From the NCBI GenBank assembly GCA_963556495.2, contig OY747702.1, positions 8,356,280-8,420,279 of the forward strand: a stretch of 64,000 nucleotides of DNA. The letters are read 5' to 3'. Positions 19,915-30,694 of this stretch are shown here, piece after piece. Under the pieces are notes generated by a model. It was given only the letters and a program-made list of their open reading frames with translations, did not search any database and had not been told where the DNA came from. Origin of the DNA: Valencia hispanica (lineage: Eukaryota; Chordata; Actinopteri; Cyprinodontiformes; Valenciidae). The translations under genes and the position numbers were made by a program. Positions within the stretch are counted from its first letter, which is position 1; each line of letters opens with the position of its first letter.

Positions 19915-21089
19915 GCCGTTACGAGCTTCTGTCCACTTGTGACAGGCTCTCCTTCCTTAGGTGGAGCTACCTGGCCAGACTCATACAAAGTAGGACCCAA
20001 CACCGAGGTCCTCCCTGCTGGCTCCGGGGTGGCGTCCCTTTCAGATTCGTCCCCCTTTGCCAGACCCCGAGGATTTCCAAAAATCCACTCCATCCGAGGG
20101 GTGGGCGCTAGCTCCTCAGCATCCCCCCCAACTGAATTGGAGGGTGACATCAGCATCTCCAAAGGCGCAGATTCACTTTCGGGCACATTTTCAGCCTCCT
20201 CATTGTCCTTTTCCAATTCTGGAGCAGACTCAAAGGACTGCTCATCCATAGAAGGCTCCTGGCTGCTATGAATACAAATACAATCATTAGTTATATTGAA
20301 GCATACTGCACACCGCTCCGCATTTCCACTGCACTCTCGGGCATAATGGCCCTGCTTCCCACACTTATGACAGAGAAAATCAGGGCACTCCCTCAAAATA
20401 TGGCCTGGCTGCAGACAGATTCTGCAGACCCTCACCTGTCGGTCATGTATGACTCTGAAAAATTGGGCTCCATTGACTGTCTGAAATTTAGTAGAATATG
20501 GCAATGACCTAATCTCATCTGTAAATCAAACTTTGAGGAATCTAGTTCCGTCTGCAATATTGGAGCCGGGCCAGTTCCTCCTCCTTATTGAAGAAACTGG
20601 CTGGACACCCCATCCCCTCAATTTTTCAATTATTTCCTCATCCTCTACGTGGAAAGGAAGATTGAGGAAAGAAAAAATCATCTCATCTGAGATCATTGGT
20701 GAGGAAACCACTCTAGTACTCCCAATTTTGAAACCGTCCATAAATTTGTCTCTGGCATGTTCATTTGACATTGCTATTTCATAAGATCGAGGGGCAGTCT
20801 GTCTGCAGCCGATAATCCCACCACATAGCAACCTGATTGTCCTGATCAATTGCATAACTGACACTCTCTCCTCCCCTTCCAGATCTATCTTAACTGTTAA
20901 TTCTTTACTGAATTTGATACTCATCTTATCTGAATTCCGCTGCTCCTGTGTATCTCGGTTGTTGATCATTGGTGATCCATTCTTATTCTGTCTTGATTCT
21001 TGATCCATCTGACTTTCACTTTGTTTGTCCACCACACCATGCTCTTTGTCCTTGTCCATTCCTTGTCCGTTTACCGATTGATCCATCAT
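19915..21089 (-). pseudogene. LINE ORF1, N-terminal part with CCHC knuckles
   Basis: ORF1 starts at the ATG at 21089 and has an in-frame TGA at 20526-20528, after which the frame continues. A central segment (SFLNLPFHVEDEEI) resembles the RNA-recognition-like fold of L1/Tx1 ORF1. Two C-X2-C-X4-H-X4-C knuckles follow (CRICLQPGHILREC and CHKCGKQGHYAREC), then a partial third Cys cluster (CAVC). The acidic, Ser/Pro-rich remainder runs to the ERV1 insertion at 19918. ORF1 protein binds LINE RNA and helps form the transposition particle. Confidence 0.92.
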
Positions 21090-21278
21090 AATTTGAAAAA
21101 GAAAGCGCCTCCCCTTACAGAAAAACTGCAGGGGAGGGTTCCAAAAACTACTTTAATAACTGAAAGTCAATGAAACAAACTCAAATACGCAGAGAAAACC
21201 AAGAAAAACGCAGAAAACTTCAGCACAGTCTCCACAAAAACTTATCTTCCAGCTGCACAGCTGCCACTAACGAGCTTG
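21090..21278 (-). other. LINE 5' UTR
   Basis: 189 bp between the target duplication and the ORF1 ATG. It runs from the right end of the element, so this copy is not 5'-truncated. An internal promoter would be expected here, but I see no firm motif. Confidence 0.7.
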
Positions 21279-21309
21279 CCAGCGCCTTAGACCACTCGGC
21301 CACACTACC
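21279..21309 (-). pseudogene. tRNA-Leu, 5' part of the gene split by the LINE (unit 4)
   Basis: Acceptor 5' strand and D arm of tRNA-Leu, starting with the right copy of the target duplication (21279-21288). It belongs with 3459-3519. Confidence 0.93.
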
Positions 21310-21662
21310 AAAGAGATGGGTGTAAAAGAGCTCTGATTTCGTCAGATTTTCAAGAGAGACTGAACAACAGTGCTGGGCTTTAACGGCTGCTCAAAGTATT
21401 CAGTCAAACACTGTCACATTTTAGGTTTATTTTGGGCCTGATCGGGACTCCGTCTGGTTCAGGTTAAAGGGTTTTGGAGCAACGATATCTAGGTAAGTCA
21501 GAGAGATTTCAAAGACATTCTTGTGATGAGGATTTTGAAATAGCAGTGGAAGAAGCGTTCCAAAGTTTTTCATTTCCCGCTTTCTTTTGCTTTTGATAAA
21601 AAGATAGTGGATTTTATCCAACAAAACCTTTGGTCTTGTGAAGAAACTGTAACAGAGTTCTA

Positions 21663-21735
21663 TAGAGAATGCAGGCATCGATCCCGCTACCTCTCACATG
21701 CAAAGCGAGCGCTCTACCATTTGAGGTAAATCCCC
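21663..21735 (-). tRNA. tRNA-Ala(TGC)-like, degenerate, unit 4
   Basis: Array-type Ala copy with T6 and C10 plus C72 to T at the acceptor end (TCTCTA for TCTCCA). Probably a pseudogene. Confidence 0.55.
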
Positions 21736-22029
21736 CTCCACGAATCCATGAGAACTTAAAAAAATTTCTAAATACATGTGCGATCAAGAATTCGATTTGA
21801 AAATCTTGGCTTCGTCATGTACAAAAATAGTTTGACTTGTTTTTATTCAGAGAGGACTGCTTTACTTGAACTTGATTCTATGTAAAACTCACTGGAATCA
21901 TAGTATAGTTTGAGAGCAAGTTAAGAGGAAGACTACCTGTTCCATGTATCTGGCAATTTGAACAGACTGGATTTGAGAGCTCATGTCCAACAGGGACATG
22001 CCTTGAGCTAATCTCTAACCACAGACGTT

Positions 22030-22101
22030 TAGCAGAGGATGGTTTCGATCCATCGACCTCTGGGTTATGGGCCCAGCACGCTTCCGCTGCGCCACTCTGC
22101 T
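22030..22101 (-). tRNA. tRNA-iMet(CAT), unit 5
   Basis: Identical to the unit 1 initiator gene. The nearby downstream T4 segment is missing. Confidence 0.94.
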
Positions 22102-22344
22102 TCTCTTGCTTGTAGACAGACATTGGAAAAGTTTTTTTTTTTGTTGATGATTTTGGCTACAAAGCTAAACCAGAAAATGTGAGTGAATATACAGCAAATA
22201 GTAGGAAAGGATTATGTTGAGATGAGTGTGTAGTTGAAAAGATAATGCTGTGTCAAATGCGAGGAATGGGTATTGAAAGAGCAATGACATGCTTTGTCTG
22301 TCTTCAATGTCGCTTAAAAGAAGTGGACCCTATTAGGAGCACAA

Positions 22345-22426
22345 TGGCAGTGGTGGGATTTAAACCCACGCCTCCATAGAGACTGGAGCCTAAATCCAGC
22401 GCCTTAGACCACTCGGCCACACTACC
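22345..22426 (-). tRNA. tRNA-Leu(TAG) with B-box change, unit 5
   Basis: C56 of the T-loop is T (GGTTTAAATCC for GGTTCAAATCC). This base is nearly invariant and part of the internal B-box promoter, so transcription and folding are probably impaired. Confidence 0.7.
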
Positions 22427-22779
22427 AAAGAGATGGGTGTAAAAGAGCTCTGATTTCGTCAGATTTTCAAGAGAGACTGAACAACAGTGCTGGGCTTTAA
22501 CGGCTGCTCAAAGTATTCAGTCAAACACTGTCACATTTTAGGTTTATTTTGGGCCTGATCGGGACTCTGTCTGGTTCAGGTTAAAGGGTTTTGGAGCAAC
22601 GATATCTAGGTAAGTCAGAGAGATTTCAAAGACATTCTTGTGATGAGGATTTTGAAATAGCAGTGGAAGAAGCGTTCCAAAGTTTTTCATTGCCCGCTTT
22701 CTTTTGCTTGTGATTAAAAGAAAGTGGATTTAATCCAACAAAACCTTTGGTCTTGTGAAGAAACTGTAACAGAGTTCTT

Positions 22780-22852
22780 TGGAGAATGCAGGCATCGATC
22801 CTGCTACCTCTCACAAGCAAAGCGAGCGCTCTTCCATTTGAGGTAAACCCCC
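22780..22852 (-). tRNA. tRNA-Ala(TGC)-like, type A decay, unit 5
   Basis: In addition to C10, the base after the anticodon (37) is T and the D-loop reads GGAAGAGC. Probably a pseudogene. Confidence 0.5.
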
Positions 22853-23155
22853 CTCCACAAATCCATGAGAACTTAAAAAAATTTCTAAATACATGTGCGA
22901 TCAAGAATTCGATTTGAAAATCTTGGCTTCGTCATGTACAAAAATAGTTTGACTTGTTTTTATTCAGAGAGGACTGCTTTACTTGAACTTGATTCTATGT
23001 AAAACTCACTGGAATCATAGTATAGTTTGAGAGCAAGTTAAGAGGAAGACTACCTGTTCCATGTATCTGGCAATTTGACCAGACTGGATTTGAGAGCTCA
23101 TGTCCAACAGGACCAAAAGGGACATGCCTTGAGCTAATCTCTAACCACAGACGTT

Positions 23156-23227
23156 TAGCAGAGGATGGTTTCGATCCATCGACCTCTGGGTAATGAGCCC
23201 AGCACGCTTCCGCTGCGCCACTCTGCT
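23156..23227 (-). tRNA. tRNA-iMet(CAT), A37 lost, unit 6
   Basis: The anticodon loop reads CTCATTA instead of CCCATAA: C33 is T and A37 is T. A37 normally carries a modification needed for start-codon pairing, so this copy is probably non-functional. Confidence 0.6.
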
Positions 23228-23469
23228 TCTCTTGCTTGTGCACAGACATTGGAAAAGTTTTTTTTTTGTTGATGATTTTGGCTACAAAGCTAAACCAGAA
23301 AATGTGAGTGAATATACAGCAAATAGTAGGAAAGGATTATGTTGAGATGAGTGTGTAGTTGAAAAGATAATGCTGTGTCAAATGCGAGGAATGGGTATTG
23401 AAAGAGCAATGACATGCTTTGTCTGTCTTCAATGTCTCTTGAAAGAAGTGGACCCTATTAGGAGCACAA

Positions 23470-23544
23470 TGGCAGTGGTGGGATTTGAACTCCACAGAGA
23501 CTGGAGCCTAAATCCAGCGCCTTAGACCACTCGGCCACACTACC
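23470..23544 (-). pseudogene. tRNA-Leu with variable-arm deletion, unit 6
   Basis: 75 nt instead of 82: a net 7-nt deletion removes part of the T stem and variable arm (plus strand gaactccacagagac). Anticodon TAG remains. Confidence 0.85.
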
Positions 23545-23897
23545 AAAGAGATGGGTGTAAAAGAGCTCTGATTTTGTCAGATTTTCAAGTGAGACTGAAC
23601 AACAGTGCTGGGCTTTAACGGCTGCTCAAAGTATTCAGTCAAACACTGTCACATTTTAGGTTTATTTTGGGCCTGATCAGGACTCCGTCTGGTTCAGGTT
23701 AAAGGGTTTTGGAGCAACGATATCTAGGTAAGTCAGAGAGATTTCAAAGACATTCTTGTGATGAGGATTTTGAAATAGCAGTGGAAGAAGCGTTCCAAAG
23801 TTTTTCATTGCCCGCTTTCTTTTGCTTGTGATAAAAAGAAAGTGGATTTAATCCAACAAAACCTTTGGTCTTGTGAAGAAACTGTAACAGAGTTCTT

Positions 23898-23970
23898 TGG
23901 AGAACGCAGGCATCGATCCCGCTACCTCTCACATGCAAAGCGAGCGCTCTACCATTTGAGGTAAATCCCC
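23898..23970 (-). tRNA. tRNA-Ala(TGC)-like, type B, unit 6
   Basis: C10 and T6 form with normal A37; position 66 is G, giving a wobble with T7. Confidence 0.6.
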
Positions 23971-24262
23971 CTCCACAAATCCATGAGAACTTAAAAAAAT
24001 TTCTAAATACATGTGCGATCAAGAATTCGATTTGAAAATCTTGGCTTCGTCATGTACAAAAATAGTTTGACTTGTTTTTATTCAGAGAGGACTGCTTTAC
24101 TTGGCGTTGATTCTATGTAAAACTCACCGGAATCATAGTATAGTTTGAGAGCAAGACTACCTGTTCCATGTTTCTGGCAATTTGACCAGACTGGATTTGA
24201 GAGCTCATGTCCAACAGGACTAACAGGGACATGCCTTGAGCTAATCTCTAACCACAGACGTT

Positions 24263-24334
24263 TAGCAGAGGATGGTTTCGATCCATCGACCTCTGGGTTA
24301 TGGGCCCAGCACGCTTCCGCTGCGCCACTCTGCT
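24263..24334 (-). tRNA. tRNA-iMet(CAT), unit 7
   Basis: Identical to the unit 1 copy. Confidence 0.94.
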
Positions 24335-24577
24335 TCTCTTGCTTGTAGACAGACATTGGAAAAGTTTTTTTTTTTGTTGATGATTTTGGCTACAAAGCTA
24401 AACCAGAAAATGTGAGTGAATATACAGCAAATAGTAGGAAAGGATTATGTTGAGATGAGTGTGTAGTTGAAAAGATAATGCTGTGTCAAATGCGAGGAAT
24501 GGGTATTGAAAGAGCAATGACATGCTTTGTCTGTCTTCAATGTCGCTTAAAAGAAGTGGACCCTATTAGGAGCACAA

Positions 24578-24659
24578 TGGCAGTGGTGGGATTTAAACCC
24601 ACGCCTCCATAGAGACTGGAGCCTAAATCCAGCGCCTTAGACCACTCGGCCACACTACC
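24578..24659 (-). tRNA. tRNA-Leu(TAG) with B-box change, unit 7
   Basis: Carries the C56 to T change of unit 5. Confidence 0.7.
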
Positions 24660-25012
24660 AAAGAGATGGGTGTAAAAGAGCTCTGATTTCGTCAGATTTT
24701 CAAGAGAGACTGAACAACAGTGCTGGGCTTTAACGGCTGCTCAAAGTATTCAGTCAAACACTGTCACATTTTAGGTTTATTTTGGGCCTGATCGGGACTC
24801 TGTCTGGTTCAGGTTAAAGGGTTTTGGAGCAACGATATCTAGGTAAGTCAGAGAGATTTCAAAGACATTCTTGTGATGAGGATTTTGAAATAGCAGTGGA
24901 AGAAGCGTTCCAAAGTTTTTCATTGCCCGCTTTCTTTTTCTTGTGATTAAAAGAAAGTGGATTTAATCCAACAAAACCTTTGGTCTTGTGAAGAAACTGT
25001 AACAGAGTTCTT

Positions 25013-25085
25013 TGGAGAATGCAGGCATCGATCCTGCTACCTCTCACAAGCAAAGCGAGCGCTCTTCCATTTGAGGTAAACCCCC
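25013..25085 (-). tRNA. tRNA-Ala(TGC)-like, type A decay, unit 7
   Basis: Same decayed form as unit 5 (T37, GGAAGAGC). Confidence 0.5.
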
Positions 25086-25388
25086 CTCCACAAATCCATG
25101 AGAACTTAAAAAAATTTCTAAATACATGTGCGATCAAGAATTCGATTTGAAAATCTTGGCTTCGTCATGTACAAAAATAGTTTGACTTGTTTTTATTCAG
25201 AGAGGACTGCTTTACTTGAACTTGATTCTATGTAAAACTCACTGGAATCATTGTATAGTTTGAGAGCAAGTTAAGAGGAAGACTACCTGTTCCATGTATC
25301 TGGCAATTTGACCAGACTGGATTTGAGAGCTCATGTCCAACAGGACCAAAAGGGACATGCCTTGAGCTAATCTCTAACCACAGACGTT

Positions 25389-25460
25389 TAGCAGAGGATG
25401 GTTTCGATCCATCGACCTCTGGGTAATGGGCCCAGCACGCTTCCGCTGCGCCACTCTGCT
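25389..25460 (-). tRNA. tRNA-iMet(CAT), A37 lost, unit 8
   Basis: Single change A37 to T (plus strand gggtaatggg). Confidence 0.65.
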
Positions 25461-25702
25461 TCTCTTGCTTGTGCACAGACATTGGAAAAGTTTTTTTTTT
25501 GTTGATGATTTTGGCTACAAAGCTAAACCAGAAAATGTGAGTGAATATACAGCAAATAGTAGGAAAGGATTATGTTGAGATGAGTGTGTAGTTGAAAAGA
25601 TAATGCTGTGTCAAATGCGAGGAATGGGTATTGAAAGAGCAATGACATGCTTTGTCTGTCTTCAATGTCTCTTGAAAGAAGTGGACCCTATTAGGAGCAC
25701 AA

Positions 25703-25784
25703 TGGCAGTGGTGGGATTTGAACCCACGCCTCCATAGAGACTGGAGCCTAAATCCAGCGCCTTAGACCACTCGGCCACACTACC
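25703..25784 (-). tRNA. tRNA-Leu(TAG), unit 8
   Basis: Identical to the reference Leu copy. Confidence 0.95.
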
Positions 25785-26137
25785 AAAGAGATGGGTGTAA
25801 AAGAGCTCTGATTTTGTCAGATTTTCAAGAGAGACTGAACAACAGTGCTGGGCTTTAACGGCTGCTCAAAGTATTCAGTCAAACACTGTCACATTTTAGG
25901 TTTATTTTGGGCCTGATCAGGACTCCGTCTGGTTCAGGTTAAAGGGTTTTGGAGCAACGATATCTAGGTAAGTCAGAGAGATTTCAAAGACATTCTTGTG
26001 ATGAGGATTTTGAAATAGCAGTGGAAGAAGCGTTCCAAAGTTTTTCATTGCCCGCTTTCTTTTGCTTGTGATAAAAAGAAAGTGGATTTAATCCAACAAA
26101 ACCTTTGGTCTTGTGAAGAAACTGTAACAGAGTTCTT

Positions 26138-26210
26138 TGGAGAACGCAGGCATCGATCCCGCTACCTCTCACATGCAAAGCGAGCGCTCTACCATTTGAG
26201 GTAAATCCCC
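26138..26210 (-). tRNA. tRNA-Ala(TGC)-like, type B, unit 8
   Basis: Same form as unit 6. Confidence 0.6.
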
Positions 26211-26502
26211 CTCCACAAATCCATGAGAACTTAAAAAAATTTCTAAATACATGTGCGATCAAGAATTCGATTTGAAAATCTTGGCTTCGTCATGTACAAA
26301 AATAGTTTGACTTGTTTTTATTCAGAGAGGACTGCTTTACTTGGCGTTGATTCTATGTAAAACTCACTGGAATCATAGTATAGTTTGAGAGCAAGACTAC
26401 CTGTTCCATGTTTCTGGCAATTTGACCAGACTGGATTTGAGAGCTCATGTCCAACAGGACCAACAGGGACATGCCTTGAGCTAATCTCTAACCACAGACG
26501 TT

Positions 26503-26574
26503 TAGCAGGGGATGGTTTCGATCCATCGACCTCTGGGTTATGGGCCCAGCACGCTTCCGCTGCGCCACTCTGCT
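26503..26574 (-). tRNA. tRNA-iMet(CAT), unit 9
   Basis: One change in the acceptor 3' strand (plus strand gcaggggatgg for gcagaggatgg); otherwise as unit 1. Confidence 0.85.
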
Positions 26575-26818
26575 TCTCTTGCTTGTAGACAGACATTGGA
26601 AAAGTTTTTTTTTTTTGTTGATGATTTTGGCTACAAAGCTAAACCAGAAAATGTGAGTGAATATACAGCAAATAGTAGGAAAGGATTATGTTGAGATGAG
26701 TGTGTAGTTGAAAAGATAATGCTGTGTCAAATGCGAGGAATGGGTATTGAAAGAGCAATGACATGCTTTGTCTGTCTTCAATGTCGCTTAAAAGAAGTGG
26801 ACCCTATTAGGAGCACAA

Positions 26819-26900
26819 TGGCAGTGGTGGGATTTAAACCCACGCCTCCATAGAGACTGGAGCCTAAATCCAGCGCCTTAGACCACTCGGCCACACTACC
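26819..26900 (-). tRNA. tRNA-Leu(TAG) with B-box change, unit 9
   Basis: Carries C56 to T. Confidence 0.7.
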
Positions 26901-27253
26901 AAAGAGATGGGTGTAAAAGAGCTCTGATTTCGTCAGATTTTCAAGAGAGACTGAACAACAGTGCTGGGCTTTAACGGCTGCTCAAAGTATTCAGTCAAAC
27001 ACTGTCACATTTTAGGTTTATTTTGGGCCTGATCGGGACTCTGTCTGGTTCAGGTTAAAGGGTTTTGGAGCAACGATATCTAGGTAAGTCAGAGAGATTT
27101 CAAAGACATTCTTGTGATGAGGATTTTGAAATAGCAGTGGAAGAAGCGTTCCAAAGTTTTTCATTGCCCGCTTTCTTTTTCTTGTGATTAAAAGAAAGTG
27201 GATTTAATCCAACAAAACCTTTGGTCTTGTGAAGAAACTGTAACAGAGTTCTT

Positions 27254-27326
27254 TGGAGAATGCAGGCATCGATCCTGCTACCTCTCACAAGCAAAGCGAG
27301 CGCTCTTCCATTTGAGGTAAACCCCC
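27254..27326 (-). tRNA. tRNA-Ala(TGC)-like, type A decay, unit 9
   Basis: Same form as units 5 and 7. Confidence 0.5.
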
Positions 27327-27629
27327 CTCCACAAATCCATGAGAACTTAAAAAAATTTCTAAATACATGTGCGATCAAGAATTCGATTTGAAAATCTTGG
27401 CTTCGTCATGTACAAAAATAGTTTGACTTGTTTTTATTCAGAGAGGACTGCTTTACTTGAACTTGATTCTATGTAAAACTCACTGGAATCATTGTATAGT
27501 TTGAGAGCAAGTTAAGAGGAAGACTACCTGTTCCATGTATCTGGCAATTTGACCAGACTGGATTTGAGAGCTCATGTCCAACAGGACCAAAAGGGACATG
27601 CCTTGAGCTAATCTCTAACCACAGACGTT

Positions 27630-27701
27630 TAGCAGAGGATGGTTTCGATCCATCGACCTCTGGGTAATGGGCCCAGCACGCTTCCGCTGCGCCACTCTGC
27701 T
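27630..27701 (-). tRNA. tRNA-iMet(CAT), A37 lost, unit 10
   Basis: Same single change as unit 8. Confidence 0.65.
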
Positions 27702-27943
27702 TCTCTTGCTTGTGCACAGACATTGGAAAAGTTTTTTTTTTGTTGATGATTTTGGCTACAAAGCTAAACCAGAAAATGTGAGTGAATATACAGCAAATAG
27801 TAGGAAAGGATTATGTTGAGATGAGTGTGTAGTTGAAAAGATAATGCTGTGTCAAATGCGAGGAATGGGTATTGAAAGAGCAATGACATGCTTTGTCTGT
27901 CTTCAATGTCTCTTGAAAGAAGTGGACCCTATTAGGAGCACAA

Positions 27944-28025
27944 TGGCAGTGGTGGGATTTGAACCCACGCCTCCATAGAGACTGGAGCCTAAATCCAGCG
28001 CCTTAGACCACTCGGCCACACTACC
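27944..28025 (-). tRNA. tRNA-Leu(TAG), unit 10
   Basis: Identical to the reference Leu copy. Confidence 0.95.
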
Positions 28026-28378
28026 AAAGAGATGGGTGTAAAAGAGCTCTGATTTTGTCAGATTTTCAAGAGAGACTGAACAACAGTGCTGGGCTTTAAC
28101 GGCTGCTCAAAGTATTCAGTCAAACACTGTCACATTTTAGGTTTATTTTGGGCCTGATCAGGACTCCGTCTGGTTCAGGTTAAAGGGTTTTGGAGCAACG
28201 ATATCTAGGTAAGTCAGAGAGATTTCAAAGACATTCTTGTGATGAGGATTTTGAAATAGCAGTGGAAGAAGCGTTCCAAAGTTTTTCATTGCCCGCTTTC
28301 TTTTGCTTGTGATAAAAAGAAAGTGGATTTAATCCAACAAAACCTTTGGTCTTGTGAAGAAACTGTAACAGAGTTCTT

Positions 28379-28451
28379 TGGAGAACGCAGGCATCGATCC
28401 CGCTACCTCTCACATGCAAAGCGAGCGCTCTACCATTTGAGGTAAATCCCC
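28379..28451 (-). tRNA. tRNA-Ala(TGC)-like, type B, unit 10
   Basis: Same form as units 6 and 8. Confidence 0.6.
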
Positions 28452-28754
28452 CTCCACAAATCCATGAGAACTTAAAAAAATTTCTAAATACATGTGCGAT
28501 CAAGAATTCGATTTGAAAATCTGGGCTTCGTCATGTACAAAAATAGTTTGACTTGTTTTTATTCAGAGAGGACTGCTTTACTTGGCGTTGATTCTATGTA
28601 AAACTCACTGGAATCATAGTATAGTTTGAGAGCAAGTTAAGAGGAAGACTACCTGTTCCATGTTTCTGGCAATTTGACCAGACTGGATTTGAGAGCTCAT
28701 GTCCAACAGGACCAAAAGGGACATGCCTTGAGCTAATCTCTAACCACAGACGTT

Positions 28755-28826
28755 TAGCAGAGCATGGTTTCGATCCATCGACCTCTGGGTTATGGGCCCA
28801 GCACGCTTCCGCTGCGTCACTCTGCT
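28755..28826 (-). tRNA. tRNA-iMet(CAT), altered, unit 11
   Basis: Two substitutions (plus strand agcatgg for aggatgg and gcgtcac for gcgccac) in the acceptor/T-stem side and near position 8-10. Anticodon intact. Confidence 0.75.
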
Positions 28827-29069
28827 TCTCTTGTTTGTAGACAGACATTGGAAAAGTTTTTTTTTTTGTTGATGATTTTGGCTACAAAGCTAAACCAGAA
28901 AATGTGAGTGAATATACAGCAAATAGTAGGAAAGGATTATGTTGAGATGAGTGTGTAGTTGAAAAGATAATGCTGTGTCAAATGCGAGGAATGGGTATTG
29001 AAAGAGCAATGACAGGCTTTGTCTGTCTTCAATGTCTCTTAAAAGAAGTGGACCCTATTAGGAGCACAA

Positions 29070-29151
29070 TGGCAGTGGTGGGATTTAAACCCACGCCTCC
29101 ATAGAGACTGGAGCCTAAATCCAGCGCCTTAGAACACTCGGCCACACTACC
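29070..29151 (-). tRNA. tRNA-Leu(TAG) with B-box change, unit 11
   Basis: C56 to T plus a D-loop change (plus strand agaacactcgg). Confidence 0.65.
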
Positions 29152-29504
29152 AAAGAGATGGGTGTAAAAGAGCTCTGATTTCGTCAGATTTTCAAGAGAG
29201 ACTGAACAACAGTGCTGGGCTTTAACGGCTGCTCAAAGTATTCAGTCAAACACTGTCACATTTTAGGTTTATTTTGGGCCTGATCGGGACTCCGTCTGGT
29301 TCAGGTTAAAGGGTTTTGGAGCAACGATATCTAGGTAAGTCAGAGAGATTTCAAAGACATTCTTGTGATGAGGATTTTGAAATAGCAGTGGAAGAAGCGT
29401 TCCAAAGTTTTTCATTGCCCGCTTTCTTTTTCTTGTGATTAAAAGAAAGTGGATTTAATCCAACAAAACCTTTGGTCTTGTGAAGAAACTGTAACAGAGT
29501 TCTT

Positions 29505-29577
29505 TGGAGAATGCAGGCATCGATCCTGCTACCTCTCACAAGCAAAGCGAGCGCTCTTCCATTTGAGGTAAACCCCC
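29505..29577 (-). tRNA. tRNA-Ala(TGC)-like, type A decay, unit 11
   Basis: Same form as unit 5. Confidence 0.5.
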
Positions 29578-29871
29578 CTCCACAAATCCATGAGAACTTA
29601 AAAAAATTTCTAAATACATGTGCGATCAAGAATTCGATTTGAAAATCTTGGCTTCGTCATGTACAAAAATAGTTTGACTTGTTTTTATTCAGAGAGGACT
29701 GCTTTACTTGGCCTTGATTCTATGTAAAACTCACTGGATTCATAGTATAGTTTGAGAGCAAGTTAAGAGGAAGACTACCTGTTCCATGTATCTGGCAATT
29801 TGAACAGACTGGATTTGAGAGCTCATGTCCAACAGGGACATGCCTTGAGCTAATCTCTAACCACAGACGTT

Positions 29872-29943
29872 TAGCAGAGGATGGTTTCGATCCATCGACC
29901 TCTGGGTTATGGGCCCAGCACGCTTCCGCTGCGCCACTCTGCT
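29872..29943 (-). tRNA. tRNA-iMet(CAT), unit 12
   Basis: Identical to the unit 1 copy; nearby downstream T4 segment missing. Confidence 0.94.
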
Positions 29944-30186
29944 TCTCTTGCTTGTAGACAGACATTGGAAAAGTTTTTTTTTTTGTTGATGATTTTGGCT
30001 ACAAAGCTAAACCAGAAAATGAGAGTGAATATACAGGAAATAGTAGGAAAGGATTATGTTGAGATGAGTGTGTAGTTGAAAAGATAATGCTGTGTCAAAT
30101 GCGAGGAATGGGTATTGAAAGAGCAATGACATGCTTTGTCTGTCTTCGATGTCTCTTAAAAGAAGTGGACCCTATTAGGAGCACAA

Positions 30187-30268
30187 TGGCAGTGGTGGGA
30201 TTTAAACCCACGCCTCCATAGAGACTGGAGCCTAAATCCAGCGCCTTAGAACACTCGGCCACACTACC
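30187..30268 (-). tRNA. tRNA-Leu(TAG) with B-box change, unit 12
   Basis: Same two changes as unit 11. Confidence 0.65.
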
Positions 30269-30621
30269 AAAGAGATGGGTGTAAAAGAGCTCTGATTTCG
30301 TCAGATTTTCAAGAGAGACTGAACAACAGTGCTGGGCTTTAACGGCTGCTCAAAGTATTCAGTCAAACACTGTCACATTTTAGGTTTATTTTGGGCCTGA
30401 TCGGGACTCCGTCTGGTTCAGGTTAAAGGGTTTTGGAGCAACGATATCTAGGTAAGTCAGAGAGATTTCAAAGACATTCTTGTGATGAGGATTTTGAAAT
30501 AGCAGTGGAAGAAGCGTTCCAAAGTTTTTCATTGCCCGCTTTCTTTTGCTTGTGATTAAAAGAAAGTGGATTTAATCCAACAAAACCTTTGGTCTTGTGA
30601 AGAAACTGTAACAGAGTTCTT

Positions 30622-30694
30622 TGGAGAATGCAGGCATCGATCCTGCTACCTCTCACAAGCAAAGCGAGCGCTCTTCCATTTGAGGTAAACCCCC
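30622..30694 (-). tRNA. tRNA-Ala(TGC)-like, type A decay, unit 12
   Basis: Same form as unit 5. Confidence 0.5.

Larger units (their letters stand above)
3520..21278 (-). mobile_element. Full-length Tx1-group LINE inserted in tRNA-Leu
   Basis: Non-LTR retrotransposon of about 6,216 bp once the nested retrovirus is subtracted. In transcription order it has a 5' UTR (21278-21090), ORF1 with CCHC knuckles (21089-8062, interrupted), a middle open frame (8065-7613), ORF2 with apurinic-type endonuclease and reverse transcriptase (7569-3742), and a 222-bp 3' UTR. A 10-bp target duplication flanks it. The ORF1 and ORF2 layout fits the L1/Tx1 group known in fish and frogs, which contains families specific for multicopy RNA genes. 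ORF1 and ORF2 each have one visible nonsense codon, so this copy is young but probably inactive. Confidence 0.92.
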
